A stretch of 64,000 nt of DNA, taken from assembly GCA_964653595.1 (NCBI GenBank), contig CAZZHH010000014.1, positions 6,404 through 70,403 on the forward strand. The letters are read 5' to 3'. The translations under genes were made by a program, and so were the position numbers. Origin of the DNA: JBAXTE01 sp964653595. GTDB taxonomy: Bacteria; Bacteroidota; Bacteroidia; Bacteroidales; WCHB1-69. A model generated the notes under the pieces. It was given only the letters and a program-made list of their open reading frames with translations, was not told where the DNA came from and did no database searches. This document shows, in pieces, positions 1 through 9,625 of the stretch (position 1 is its first letter; every line of letters begins with the position of its first letter).

Positions 1-2276
1 AATCCAGCTCCTTTACAAGCTTCACACCTCCCTCCAGAGACATTAAAGGAGAATCTGCCGGGCAAATATCCTCTGACTTTCGATTCTGGCAAAGATGCAA
101 ATAGTTTTCTAATATCGTCAAATACTCCAACATAAGTCGCGGGATTAGAACGAGGTGTTCGACCGATAGGGGCTTGGTCAATTTCTATTACCTTATCGAT
201 AAGCGCCAATCCTTCTATCGATTCGTAAGGCAAAGCATGGGCATCCGAACGATAATAGTGGGATTTTAAAATTGGATAGAGGGTATTGTTTATAAGAGAA
301 GATTTTCCACTCCCCGATACTCCAGTAATGCAAATAAAATTTCCTAAAGGAAAAGAGATGTTTACATTTTTCAAATTGTTACCCTTAGCACCATTTAATG
401 AAAGGAAATTCTCAGTTGCAGGCCTTCTTTTAGTAGGGACTTCAATTTTACGACTCCCATTTAAATAATCACAAGTGATCGATTTGCTAGATAAAATGGA
501 TTCTGGATTGCCTTGAGCCACAATTTCACCTCCGTTTATTCCAGCACCTGGTCCCATGTCTACCACATAGTCGGCTGCTAAAATCATGTCTTTATCATGT
601 TCCACTACGATAACCGAATTACCAGAGTCGCGAAGTTCTTTCAATGAATCTATCAACCGATGGTTGTCGCGTTGATGTAATCCGATGCTTGGCTCGTCTA
701 AAATATAGAGCACATTTACAAGCTTTGATCCAATTTGGGTAGCTAAACGAATACGTTGAGATTCGCCTCCAGAAAGAGAATGCGACGGTCGGTTGAGGGA
801 TAAATAGTCGATGCCTACATTCAATAAAAAACTTAGCCTTGTTTTAATTTCTCGAATGATTTCCCATCCGATTGTTTTATTGCGTTCGCTGAGGGTTGTT
901 TCTGTTGAGCTAATCCATGTGTTTAATTCGTGAATGTCCAAATTGGCAACCTCTGAAATGTTTTTTCCATTTATTTTAAAGTGCAAACTCTCCTTTTTTA
1001 GTCTCATCCCGTTACAAGCAGGGCAAACTTGATGCACCATAAATCCATCGATCCATTTTTTTATACTACTAGATGAGTTATCAGCATCTTGTGATTCGAT
1101 AAAGTTGATAATCCCCTGAAAAGGTGCAGAATAAGAGGTGCCGGCAACTTCATTTTTAATTTTAAACACTTCATCGCTACCATAAAGAATAGTTTTTGTT
1201 ACTTCATCTGGTAAATCTTCTATGGGGGTAGATAAATCGGAGTGATACTTTGCACAAATTGCCTCTAGTTGTTTAAAAATCCAGTTGTTTTTGTAAGGTC
1301 CTAAAGGTGCTAATCCGCCGGCTTTAATGCTATTTTTAGGGTTAGGAATGATTTTTTCGATCGCAATATTGGTTACCGATCCTAAGCCATTGCACTCGCT
1401 ACAGGCTCCGTAGGGAGAATTAAACGAAAATGCATTTGGTTCCGGCTCTGGATATGAAATTCCAGTAGTAGGACACATTAAAAATTTACTGAAATTCCTT
1501 ATTTCATGAGCATCTTCATGTAAAACCATCATCAACCCTTTGCTAATTTTCATTGCCGTTTGAAGGGAAGAAGCTATCCTATTTCTAGATGCTTCATCTA
1601 CCAAAATCTTATCAACAACTACTTCAATATCGTGGACTTTATATCTGTCGAGTTGCATACGTAGCGTAATCTCTTTTATCTCTCCATCCACTCTAACTTT
1701 TATATACCCTTGTTTGCGTACTTGTTCAAAAAGTTCTCTATAATGTCCTTTTCTTCCTTTAACTAAGGGTGCTAATATGGTAATTTGTTTGTTGTTGTAA
1801 TCCGCAAAAAGCAAATCAATAATTTGTTTTTCGGAGTATCTTACCATTATCTCTCCAGTATGATAGGAATATGCATCGGCAACCCTTGCATATAACAAAC
1901 GAAGAAAATCGTAGATTTCGGTGATTGTCCCTACCGTAGAACGGGGGTTTTTATTTGTAGTCTTTTGTTCGATTGAGATTACCGGACTGAGTCCCAGTAT
2001 TTTATCTACATCGGGTCGTTCCATGTTGCCGATAAACTGACGGGCATACGCAGAAAAGGTTTCCATAAATCGTCGTTGACCCTCTGCATAAATGGTATCG
2101 AAGGCTAAAGAAGATTTTCCACTGCCGCTAAGACCAGTAATAACCACTAGTTTATTTCGAGGAATCACTAAGTCGATGTTTTTCAAATTGTGCTCTCTGG
2201 CGCCAATAATGATTAATTCATCTTCGGAATATTCAGAAGATAAAGCATTTTCGACTTTTATATTGTTTGATTGCAT
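1..2276 (-). CDS. uvrA: UvrA, excinuclease ABC subunit A (3' end outside window)
   Basis: UvrA is the damage-sensing ATPase of nucleotide excision repair and works with UvrB in the cytoplasm. Translating the minus strand from the ATG at 2276 gives about 758 residues without a stop, running off the window start; a complete UvrA is about 940. Visible features are the first Walker A GLSGSGKSSL near residue 48, an ABC signature LSGGESQR, a Walker B with LDEPSIGLHQRD, a second Walker A GVSGSGKSSL, and zinc-finger cysteines (CPACNG in the insertion; RCEACKGAG at the window edge). The start lies 11 bp after the stop of the lytic transglycosylase gene, so it may be read from the exopolysaccharide operon, although a promoter of its own is possible. 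Identification is secure; only the C-terminal part is missing. Confidence 0.97.
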   Translation of the reverse strand, partial: MQSNNIKVENALSSEYSEDELIIIGAREHNLKNIDLVIPRNKLVVITGLSGSGKSSLAFDTIYAEGQRRFMETFSAYARQFIGNMERPDVDKILGLSPVISIEQKTTNKNPRSTVGTITEIYDFLRLLYARVADAYSYHTGEIMVRYSEKQIIDLLFADYNNKQITILAPLVKGRKGHYRELFEQVRKQGYIKVRVDGEIKEITLRMQLDRYKVHDIEVVVDKILVDEASRNRIASSLQTAMKISKGLMMVLHEDAHEIRNFSKFLMCPTTGISYPEPEPNAFSFNSPYGACSECNGLGSVTNIAIEKIIPNPKNSIKAGGLAPLGPYKNNWIFKQLEAICAKYHSDLSTPIEDLPDEVTKTILYGSDEVFKIKNEVAGTSYSAPFQGIINFIESQDADNSSSSIKKWIDGFMVHQVCPACNGMRLKKESLHFKINGKNISEVANLDIHELNTWISSTETTLSERNKTIGWEIIREIKTRLSFLLNVGIDYLSLNRPSHSLSGGESQRIRLATQIGSKLVNVLYILDEPSIGLHQRDNHRLIDSLKELRDSGNSVIVVEHDKDMILAADYVVDMGPGAGINGGEIVAQGNPESILSSKSITCDYLNGSRKIEVPTKRRPATENFLSLNGAKGNNLKNVNISFPLGNFICITGVSGSGKSSLINNTLYPILKSHYYRSDAHALPYESIEGLALIDKVIEIDQAPIGRTPRSNPATYVGVFDDIRKLFASLPESKVRGYLPGRFSFNVSGGRCEACKGAG

Positions 2277-2287
2277 GAATGGTTAAA

Positions 2288-3313
2288 TTATCGAATGTTG
2301 TCAATCGAGGTTGAGTCTTTGTACAAGTTAAAATCATCTGTGATGTTAGAAATTTGTTTTTTGTACGACGTATACCCCTCTTGAGGAAGTAAAATGGTGT
2401 ATCTCTTTTTCAGCTTATTTGTCAATGAATTTCCTCTTAACCATGGGTTGAAATCTTTTAGAATTTTGTAAGTAGTTTTTTGAGCTAAAGCAAAATCAAC
2501 TAAATTTGAAATAGAAGAGTCTACGGTTATTTCGCGAGTAAGAATGGGCTGGTACAAGTCTTTCAAACGAAGATGAATTCCAAATTTAACAGGTTGTTCC
2601 AAAATGATTTTAGCAGCAATAATTCTCGACACATATCGAGCGGTCTCTTGGTTTAATGCTAGCTCCCAGTAATTTGTCTGTTTCTGCTTGTTCATCTGAC
2701 CCCTTAAACCTCCGTCGCCCATGTTATAAGCGGCCGCTGCGGAAGCCCAACTTCCAAAATTTGCATAAGATGCTTTTAAATATTTACACGCCGCAAACGT
2801 TGCTTTTTGAAGATTATACCGTTCGTCTACCTCTTCTGATATTTCCAAGCCATGTTTAGTGCCAGCAGCTTTCATAAACTGCCAAAATCCAGACGCCCCT
2901 GCCGGTGAAGAGATGTTGGTAAAACTACTCTCGATTAGTGCTAGGTATTTAAAATCGTCGGGTACATTTTCGGATTTTAAGATGGGCTCAATTATTGGAA
3001 AATATCGATACGACCGCTTGATAAATAACATCAAATTAGACTGCCAAAACACATTTGTAAGTAATTCTCTATCAATAGCTTCTCTTACATAATACAAATC
3101 AACAGGTACATTCTCTCCCGCAAAAGTAATATTCTCGGGTATTTGTGGAGCAAATATCTTATAGTTGTTATTAAATGCTTTTTGATAGGTTTCATCGCTG
3201 TTCTTTTCTGGACTTTTGTATTTCAACGAAAAAATCAACAACGAAACGGCTATCAATAAAAAGGATACCGTTTGAATGACTTTTATGGTATGGTTATTTT
3301 TTAAGATCTTCAT
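2288..3313 (-). CDS. Membrane-anchored lytic transglycosylase (SLT/GH23, MltD-like)
   Basis: Cleaves peptidoglycan glycan strands on the periplasmic side. An N-terminal hydrophobic segment at about residues 13-30 suggests a signal anchor. The SLT domain spans roughly residues 110-250, with the catalytic glutamate in ALIESSF, then the family blocks GASGFWQF, AAAAYNMG and TARYVSRI. No LysM domain is clear; the C-terminal region resembles a degenerate peptidoglycan-binding tail. An upstream TTG at 3331 would add six residues, but the ATG at 3313 gives a better signal sequence. It overlaps the end of the sugar-phosphate transferase gene by about 20 bp, so it is co-transcribed with the polysaccharide genes. 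A plausible role is opening the wall for the export machinery, which is inference. Confidence 0.85.
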   Translation of the reverse strand: MKILKNNHTIKVIQTVSFLLIAVSLLIFSLKYKSPEKNSDETYQKAFNNNYKIFAPQIPENITFAGENVPVDLYYVREAIDRELLTNVFWQSNLMLFIKRSYRYFPIIEPILKSENVPDDFKYLALIESSFTNISSPAGASGFWQFMKAAGTKHGLEISEEVDERYNLQKATFAACKYLKASYANFGSWASAAAAYNMGDGGLRGQMNKQKQTNYWELALNQETARYVSRIIAAKIILEQPVKFGIHLRLKDLYQPILTREITVDSSISNLVDFALAQKTTYKILKDFNPWLRGNSLTNKLKKRYTILLPQEGYTSYKKQISNITDDFNLYKDSTSIDNIR

Positions 3314-4385
3314 TTTTATGTAGATTAGCAATGTAAAACAAAACGATAAATATAATTATAAAAAAGGATATGAAAGCAAAAAAGTGCCATAGATGCCAAT
3401 TTTTTATGCCTTCTAAGATGATTAACACCAATGTCATCGCAACTAATCCAATAAGAGCAAAAATTAAATCGATTTGCTTTACACTCAAACCAATATACGA
3501 TAAATGGTGAGTGGTGTGATCGCGACCGCCTACAAATGGAGATTGACCTCGTCTAATTCTTTTATAAAATACTGTAACCGTGTCGGTGATAGGCAACACA
3601 AATGCAATTAGGGTAACAGCTATTTGTTTCGTAAAAACCATTTCGTTGTTATAATCTTTTCCATTCCAAAAATATAAAATTCCAACAATAGCTAATATAA
3701 CTCCTAAAAATTGGCTTCCTACATCGCCCATGTATATTTTAGCTGGACTGATATTGAATCTCATAAAAGCAAGTAAGGAAGCATAAATGGATGCAATAAT
3801 GATAAATTCGGGTGTAAAAAGAGTGTTGTGAATAACATTGATACATAAGATGGTAAGCAAGATAAAGGATGAAACAATGGTGGTTATTCCGTCCATGTTG
3901 TCGAGCATGTTTATAGAATTCATGATGCCAACAACCCAAAGTATTGTGATCAACGTGTCGACCCATGGAATACCAAAAAGTTTTATGGATATACCCGAAA
4001 AAATTAAAATGATTGCAGTAAGAAGTTGAGCAACGAGCTTTACCCATACAGGAGAGTTTCTAAGGTCGTCGTACAATCCCAATACAAAACCCATCGAGAC
4101 GGCAATGATGATAGCAAAGATGGCAAATTTGTCGTGTAGCTCTTGGTTGAAGAATAGCAAATATGCAATTATCCCAAATAGAAAAGAGACAAAAAATGAA
4201 ATACCCCCCATAGCAGGTTTGCGATTGGTATCGAATCGGATTGTGTTTTCGGGCAACTCTTTTTTAAAAAGATGCCCTGCATATCTTAGTAAGAATAAGT
4301 TGACTCCCCACGACACAAAAATGGATAAGATAAACACCAAAAGTAAAAACAAGTGAGAGTTGGAATAATTAATGTGGTCCATCAT
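3294..4385 (-). CDS. Polyprenyl-phosphate sugar-1-phosphate transferase (WecA/MraY family)
   Basis: Multi-span inner-membrane enzyme (about 10 hydrophobic segments, 363 residues) that loads a sugar-1-phosphate onto undecaprenyl phosphate, the first step of lipid-linked polysaccharide assembly. Diagnostic motifs are the cytoplasmic aspartates in LGLYDDL, the magnesium-binding NMLDNMDG, KIYMGDVGSQ, and the histidine-rich GGRDHTTHHLS loop, which is closer to WecA/TagO-like proteins than to MraY. The sugar is probably an N-acetylhexosamine but cannot be read from sequence. The start overlaps the end of the rfbC-like gene by 17 bp and the end overlaps the transglycosylase gene, so translation is likely coupled. 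Together with the Wza- and Wzc-like genes upstream it points to Wzy-type capsule or exopolysaccharide synthesis. Confidence 0.9.
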   Translation of the reverse strand: MMDHINYSNSHLFLLLVFILSIFVSWGVNLFLLRYAGHLFKKELPENTIRFDTNRKPAMGGISFFVSFLFGIIAYLLFFNQELHDKFAIFAIIIAVSMGFVLGLYDDLRNSPVWVKLVAQLLTAIILIFSGISIKLFGIPWVDTLITILWVVGIMNSINMLDNMDGITTIVSSFILLTILCINVIHNTLFTPEFIIIASIYASLLAFMRFNISPAKIYMGDVGSQFLGVILAIVGILYFWNGKDYNNEMVFTKQIAVTLIAFVLPITDTVTVFYKRIRRGQSPFVGGRDHTTHHLSYIGLSVKQIDLIFALIGLVAMTLVLIILEGIKNWHLWHFFAFISFFIIIFIVLFYIANLHKNEDLKK

Positions 4386-4929
4386 AGATAAAATGGTTGT
4401 TTAAATTCTCAAATAAGACTCCAATAGCGTCTTTTTCCGAAACAATGGGTTGCTCAATTTGCCAATTTATGGCTAAATGTGGGTCGTTCCAGCGTAATAT
4501 CTCTTCAGATTCTTTATGATAATAATTAGTGCATTTGTATTGAAAGATTGTCTGGTCTTCTAACGTTAAAAAGCCATGTGCAAAACCCGCTGGAATCCAG
4601 AGCATATTTTGTAATTCTGCCGATAAAACTGCCGTAATATGTTTACCATAAGTAGGTGAACCTCTACGAATATCTACTGCAACATCGAGCACTGAACCAG
4701 AAACAACTCTCACTAGTTTTCCCTGCGCAAAGGGAGGTCTTTGAAAATGAAGTCCACGTAGTACATTTTTTTGCGAAAACGATTGATTGTCTTGTACAAA
4801 TTCAACATCAATTCCATTTTCTTTAAATAACTTCTGATGGTATGATTCAAAAAAATATCCACGGTGGTCGCCATATATTTTCGGTTGAATATGAATAACA
4901 TCTGGAATCTCTGTGTGAGTAAAAATCAT
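4369..4929 (-). CDS. rfbC: dTDP-4-dehydrorhamnose 3,5-epimerase
   Basis: Cupin-fold enzyme of 186 residues, the usual length for the family, that epimerises dTDP-4-keto-6-deoxyglucose on the way to dTDP-L-rhamnose. Visible family features are the N-terminal PKIYGDHRGYFFESYH, the catalytic histidine in LRGLHFQ, the tyrosine in FQYKCTNYYHK, the HGFLTLED strand and the terminal LRWNDPHLAINW. The start lies 3 bp after the Wzc-like stop. rfbA, rfbB and rfbD are not in the window, so the remaining rhamnose genes must lie elsewhere or the enzyme serves another deoxysugar. Its position implies a deoxyhexose such as rhamnose in the exported polymer (inference). Confidence 0.93.
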   Translation of the reverse strand: MIFTHTEIPDVIHIQPKIYGDHRGYFFESYHQKLFKENGIDVEFVQDNQSFSQKNVLRGLHFQRPPFAQGKLVRVVSGSVLDVAVDIRRGSPTYGKHITAVLSAELQNMLWIPAGFAHGFLTLEDQTIFQYKCTNYYHKESEEILRWNDPHLAINWQIEQPIVSEKDAIGVLFENLNNHFIYDGPH

Positions 4930-4932
4930 ATT

Positions 4933-7383
4933 TTATTTATTAAAAAAATTAAAAAGTCTTTTCTTCGATTTTTTTGCTTCTGCTAGGTCTGCTTCAAGGT
5001 CTTCGTAGTACCCATATCCATATCCGTAGCCATAACCATATGAACTATATTTGCCATAGCCCTTTTTGCTACCATAGCCAGAACCATACAAGTTGGTAAA
5101 ATCAAAAGCATTTAAAACCAAAGAAAGTTTGTTGATTTTACAATCTGTGTATAAGAATTCTAAGTTGGCGATGAAGAATCGTTTTGAATAATTTGATTTA
5201 AAGACATAAATTGGGAAATCGGCTCTCTGTAAGTTTTTCATCGCATCGGTTACCAATCCGATAGGAGGGTTGTCGATAATCACAAAATCATACTCTTTTT
5301 TAAGTGTTTCAATAATTTCATCCATGGCATCTGACAATATCAATTCACTCGGATTTGGAGGAATAGAGCCAGCTGTGATAAAATCGATGTTATCCACCCG
5401 ACTTTTATTTATGCAGTTTCGATAGTTTTCAATGCCAGATAAAATTTCACTTATCCCTTTTTTGTTGGGGATTAAATTATCCTCTTCCGAGAAAGCTTTG
5501 TGGATTTTGGGTTTTCGCATATCTAAATCTAGTACGATTACTCGCTTACCCGAATATGCAATAATCCCTGCAAGATTAATACCCACAAACGTTTTACCTT
5601 CGCTAGAAATAGTAGAAGTGATAGAGATTACTTTTGATCCCTCGCTATTGTTGATAAACTGTAAGTTCGTTCTAATCGAACGCATTCCTTCTGCCAATTG
5701 TGATTTGGGCTCTTTGTCTACAATCAATTGAGAATAGGGCAAAGTGGAGCTATATAACGGCACCATCCCTAATACTGGAACGTCTGTATATTTTGAAATA
5801 TCGGCAATAGTAGATATTTCGTTGTAAAACAGATATTTTAGGGCTATAAATACAAATATGAATAACAATCCAAATAACAGAGATAAAAGATAGGTTTGCA
5901 GTCTTTTGGGAGAAGTAGGATCTAAGTTGCTTTTTGATTGTTCTAATATAATATTTTGGGAAGTGTATCCTGCTTTTAAAATGGAATATTTTGTTTTTGC
6001 TTCAATTAGTTGATTATAAAAGGTCTCATTGATGCTTGAAACACGTTTCAGCTTTTTGAGTTCTATGGTTTTTGTGTTGTCTTCTTTCATAGCAACTTCA
6101 TTCACCAAAGCTGCCATTTCGGATCTATATTGAGATCTTTTCGACCCGATATTTGTTTTAAAGTTTCTAATAGCCTCCGATAATATCTTCTTTTGAATCT
6201 CTATTTGGTAGTTTAGTTGTTTTATCTGTCCGCTATTCGAGGTATAGTCGTACATGAGCTGTTCTTTCTGGATCAACAAGCCCTGTATTTGAGTAAGGAT
6301 AACCGAAAGTGACCCTTGATAATCGCTACCTATGATCTGTGCCAAAAACTGGTAGATGTCTAGGTTTTTTTCTGCAGATACCGACTTGGTAATATCACTC
6401 AACAGACGTTCTTCATAATTTAACTTAATGATGCTATTATCTAAATCTGCAATCTTTAACTGAATTGCACTCAAAGGCTTTAACTCTACAGTTTCTATCC
6501 CGTTCTCTTTTTTATATTTGTTGATTTTATCTTCGGAAGAGTACAAAGAGTCTTCGATAAATGAAAGTTGATCATCGATGTATTCTATGATATTGTTTGC
6601 CCCCTCTTGCTTTTTAAGTTTATCGTATTCTCTAAATTCAGATGCTAACATGTTTACAATATCTGCAGCTTTATGCGCATTGTTCTCTTTGATGGTTATT
6701 TTTATTGTTTTGGCTGCATCACTTAATACGTTTATGCTAAGTTTTGGCAAATAGCGGGGCACAATCGATTGAGGATTGTAAAAGATTAAACTATATTTCT
6801 CTTTCAGTTTTAAGGCCGAAGGATTTGTCAACTCAAGTCGAGTGGTAAATGAATTGGTAGTTACATAAAAAACACCTTGTATTGCGGTGCTCGAAGTGGA
6901 ATACTCCTTCTTATGTATTTCATACTTGAGTGTTAAATGATCTTTATCCTCAAATTTTACCTCAATAGGGGTGTTATAAAAGCTGGAGTCAATTTTTAAT
7001 ATTTGAGCAGTAAAAGGGGAGTTCTTGTATAACTCCATGCTTAAGATGGTGCCATTATAAAAATAACCAACTTGCAAGGGTAGTTTAGATAAGGCAATAT
7101 TCAAAAATGCAGATGAACGTAGAAAATCAATTTTTTTTGCTAAATCATTGTTCATCATCGGCGCTGACTTTTCTTGGTCAAAAAACTGAGTGGTGTTTTC
7201 GTCTTCAACCTGAATTATCGACGATGCTTCATATACATTGGGAGTATACCGAAGATATAGCCATGATCCAAATATTACGAGGCCAATTACCAGTACATTT
7301 ACATACCAATAACGCTTGATGATTTTTAACAGCAGTAGAAAATCAAATTCATCGTTTATTTTTGATATTTTTTTACCCGACAT
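4933..7383 (-). CDS. Wzc-like polysaccharide co-polymerase and BY-kinase
   Basis: Inner-membrane tyrosine autokinase that controls polysaccharide polymerisation and export with the Wza partner. The 816 residues contain an N-terminal Wzz domain with a transmembrane helix at about residues 30-50, a long periplasmic coiled-coil region (about 260-480), a second helix near 500-520, and a cytoplasmic kinase: Walker A SSEGKT near 595, Walker A' VIVLDLDMRKPK near 620, Walker B DFVIIDNPP near 700. The C-terminus is a tyrosine cluster of 11 Tyr, mostly Gly-Tyr repeats, the expected autophosphorylation site. It begins 5 bp after the Wza-like stop. Bacteroidota typically carry this fused architecture, so the length is normal. 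Confidence 0.93.
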   Translation of the reverse strand: MSGKKISKINDEFDFLLLLKIIKRYWYVNVLVIGLVIFGSWLYLRYTPNVYEASSIIQVEDENTTQFFDQEKSAPMMNNDLAKKIDFLRSSAFLNIALSKLPLQVGYFYNGTILSMELYKNSPFTAQILKIDSSFYNTPIEVKFEDKDHLTLKYEIHKKEYSTSSTAIQGVFYVTTNSFTTRLELTNPSALKLKEKYSLIFYNPQSIVPRYLPKLSINVLSDAAKTIKITIKENNAHKAADIVNMLASEFREYDKLKKQEGANNIIEYIDDQLSFIEDSLYSSEDKINKYKKENGIETVELKPLSAIQLKIADLDNSIIKLNYEERLLSDITKSVSAEKNLDIYQFLAQIIGSDYQGSLSVILTQIQGLLIQKEQLMYDYTSNSGQIKQLNYQIEIQKKILSEAIRNFKTNIGSKRSQYRSEMAALVNEVAMKEDNTKTIELKKLKRVSSINETFYNQLIEAKTKYSILKAGYTSQNIILEQSKSNLDPTSPKRLQTYLLSLLFGLLFIFVFIALKYLFYNEISTIADISKYTDVPVLGMVPLYSSTLPYSQLIVDKEPKSQLAEGMRSIRTNLQFINNSEGSKVISITSTISSEGKTFVGINLAGIIAYSGKRVIVLDLDMRKPKIHKAFSEEDNLIPNKKGISEILSGIENYRNCINKSRVDNIDFITAGSIPPNPSELILSDAMDEIIETLKKEYDFVIIDNPPIGLVTDAMKNLQRADFPIYVFKSNYSKRFFIANLEFLYTDCKINKLSLVLNAFDFTNLYGSGYGSKKGYGKYSSYGYGYGYGYGYYEDLEADLAEAKKSKKRLFNFFNK

Positions 7384-7388
7384 GTTGA

Positions 7389-8156
7389 TTATTTAAATAG
7401 TCCATAAATGAGCAATCCGGTTGTGATAATTGAAATATAGGGGGCTATTTCCGACATAAAACGTTGTGCATATTTTTCTCGAGGCTCTACATAAATGATG
7501 TCGTTTGCTTGAACAGCCAAATTTGCTCTTTTTACGCCCTCTAAAGTTGAAAGGTCTATTTTGAAAACTTTAGGATTCTTTAAATCTCCTCGAAGTATTT
7601 TGATGTTGTTGGCTTTCCCGTCGGCAATTCCACCGGCCATTGCAAGTGCTTCAAAAACGGTAGTATTTGCGTTTTCAAGTTGAATTACTTTTGCTGACCC
7701 ACCTTCTCCTCCCGGAAAAACAATGACTCTATTGTTAGTGACTTTTAATTGAACAAATGGCTTGTTTAAATACGCTGTATATTGTTGTTCCAGAAATAAT
7801 TCAGCATCTCGAATGGTCATTCCACTGATTTTTACTCGTTGGATTATGGGTAATTTTACCTGTCCATCGTATTCTACTTGATAGGTTAGACCTGCATTTC
7901 CGGTTTGTTGACCAGCCCCACCAGAAGTTGACATCAGTTCCACCATTTTTTCTCCATTATGAGTAAAAATTTTAAAGGATATTTCGTCGTTGGGAGCAAT
8001 TCGGTATTCGTTGATTTGGGTAGAATCTGCAAAATTATCAAACTTGAAATCAGAAGCAGTGCGCAACATTCTACTCCTGTTGAGAGTCGAACAGGAAGTA
8101 AAAAAAAGTACAACTACCAACAATAAGTATGTAATTGTCTTAAATTTTGGTTTCAT
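7389..8156 (-). CDS. Wza-like outer-membrane polysaccharide export lipoprotein
   Basis: Forms the outer-membrane export channel for capsule or exopolysaccharide. From the ATG at 8156 the 255-residue protein has a lipoprotein signal with lipobox FFTSC, then a Poly_export domain beginning YRIAPNDEISFKIF, and an SLBB-type domain (about residues 145-230) ending in LAVQANDIIYVEP. A C-terminal hydrophobic helix ends the protein, as in Bacteroidota homologues. A TTG at 8174 would add six residues and gives no better signal. It is the first gene of the minus-strand operon that continues with the Wzc-like kinase 5 bp later. A TAnnTTTG box lies about 40 bp upstream. Confidence 0.92.
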   Translation of the reverse strand: MKPKFKTITYLLLVVVLFFTSCSTLNRSRMLRTASDFKFDNFADSTQINEYRIAPNDEISFKIFTHNGEKMVELMSTSGGAGQQTGNAGLTYQVEYDGQVKLPIIQRVKISGMTIRDAELFLEQQYTAYLNKPFVQLKVTNNRVIVFPGGEGGSAKVIQLENANTTVFEALAMAGGIADGKANNIKILRGDLKNPKVFKIDLSTLEGVKRANLAVQANDIIYVEPREKYAQRFMSEIAPYISIITTGLLIYGLFK

Positions 8157-8192
8157 ACAGGTGATATTTTGCAATTTTATTTGTTTTTAGTG

Positions 8193-8200
8193 CAAATTTA
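8193..8200 (-). promoter_or_regulatory. Bacteroidota -7 box upstream of the polysaccharide operon
   Basis: The minus strand reads TAAATTTG, matching TAnnTTTG, 37-44 bp before the wza-like start codon. No convincing TTTG -33 element is found at the usual spacing, so this is only a candidate promoter. Confidence 0.4.
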
Positions 8201-8320
8201 ATACTTTTTAGTGAAATAGGTGTGTTAATTGTGTTCACTAAATCATGGTATTTTTAAAAAAAAATTTTTATTTCTCGAAGAGCACTCCCTTATTTTATAA
8301 AAACTCTACGTTTTCGTTGG

Positions 8321-8357
8321 AATAAAAAGAAAGAGCACTTAACGGTAAGTGCTCTTT
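8321..8357 (-). terminator. Rho-independent terminator of the trans-sulfuration gene
   Basis: A perfect 12-bp stem (AAAGAGCACTTA paired with TAAGTGCTCTTT) with a four-base loop. Read on the minus strand it is followed by TCTTTTTATT. It lies 28 bp downstream of the stop of the 8385-9581 gene and faces the wza-like promoter region. Confidence 0.85.
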
Positions 8358-8384
8358 CCAAAATTTAATATCAAAAAAGATTGT

Positions 8385-9581
8385 TTATCGATTCATCTCT
8401 TTTAAACAGCTCTTGATTAATTCAAATGTTCTCTCAATATCATTGTCAAGACCAACTGAAAAACGCACCAAGCCTTCCGACATTCCCATTTTGCGTTGCG
8501 TCTCTTCGGGTACTTCCGAAGAAGTAGATTTGCCGGAGTTGCTAAATAAGGTTTTGAAATAGCCTAAGCTAACGGCTAAATATCCAACTCCTCTATCTTG
8601 CATACGTTCCATTAGTTCGCTTGCTGCATCTGCTGTTTCCATGTCAATAGAAATCATACCTCCAAAACCAAACTCAGGTTCCATTATCGATTTGAATATT
8701 TGATAATCTACATGCTCTTCCATTCCTGGATAATTAGCTTTTAAGTTTATCTCTTTAAATCGTTTTGCCAAATACATTGCATTATGGCTGTGTTGTTTCA
8801 TGCGAATGTGAAGAGTGTGAAGATTTTTTAAAATGTTAGAAGAGCGTAATGGATCTAAAGTTGGTCCTAACAACATTGCTGTACCATCGTTTACATTTGA
8901 AAGGGCATTTACAAATTCTGCGGAAGCGCAAATTGCTCCTGCTACACAATCGTTTTTACCGTTGATAAATTTTGTTAGACTATACACCACAATGTCTGCA
9001 CCATGTTTGATCGGATTTACAATCATGGGGGTAAAGGTATTGTCAACCACTAATTGAGCATTCCCTCCATGGGCAATTTTTGCTAACTCTGGCAAGTTGG
9101 CAATTCGAAGAAGTGGATTAGACATCGTTTCTGCATACACCATTTTTGTATTGGGACGCATTGCTGCTTTAACGGCGTTCAAATCAGAAGTATTTACAAA
9201 AGTAACTTCTATGTAGTTTTTTGGCAACCAGTTTTTCATAAATGCAAACGTACCACCATAGATTGTCTCGCTCGACACAATGTGGTCGCCAGCATGGCAA
9301 ATTTGCAAAATAGTACAAGTAATTGCAGCCATTCCAGATGCAGTAACCCACGCAGATTCAGTGCCTTCCATTGCAGCAAGTGCATCTGCTAAATATTTAT
9401 TACTTGGATTCCAATGGCGTGAATACAGAAAACATCCCTCTGTTTCGCCATGAAATGTATCTAACATGGTATTCGCTTCCATAAATGTATAGGTTGCCGA
9501 ATCGGTAATGGATGGATTAACGCCTCCAAATTCCCCAAATTGTTTTAAATCCTGAATTTTGCTTGCTGGATCTATTTTCAT
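8385..9581 (-). CDS. PLP-dependent trans-sulfuration enzyme (methionine gamma-lyase / cystathionine enzyme family)
   Basis: Fold-type I PLP enzyme of the Cys/Met metabolism family, 398 residues, full length. The PLP lysine lies near residue 205 in YSLTKFINGK; the family block is normally SxTKxxxGH, so the His after Gly is Lys here. Other motifs are the phosphate-binding SGMAAIT, the aspartate in VVDNTFTP that pairs with the PLP ring nitrogen, and YSRHWNPS in place of the common YSRxxNPT. The exact reaction (methionine gamma-lyase, cystathionine gamma-synthase or gamma-lyase, O-acetylhomoserine sulfhydrylase) cannot be decided from motifs. It is monocistronic, divergent from lpdA, with its own terminator and a candidate -7 box. 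Confidence 0.85.
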   Translation of the reverse strand: MKIDPASKIQDLKQFGEFGGVNPSITDSATYTFMEANTMLDTFHGETEGCFLYSRHWNPSNKYLADALAAMEGTESAWVTASGMAAITCTILQICHAGDHIVSSETIYGGTFAFMKNWLPKNYIEVTFVNTSDLNAVKAAMRPNTKMVYAETMSNPLLRIANLPELAKIAHGGNAQLVVDNTFTPMIVNPIKHGADIVVYSLTKFINGKNDCVAGAICASAEFVNALSNVNDGTAMLLGPTLDPLRSSNILKNLHTLHIRMKQHSHNAMYLAKRFKEINLKANYPGMEEHVDYQIFKSIMEPEFGFGGMISIDMETADAASELMERMQDRGVGYLAVSLGYFKTLFSNSGKSTSSEVPEETQRKMGMSEGLVRFSVGLDNDIERTFELIKSCLKEMNR

Positions 9582-9625
9582 AACTTTTCCCTCTCTTTTT
9601 GAACTTATTTACTGATTTTATGTTG

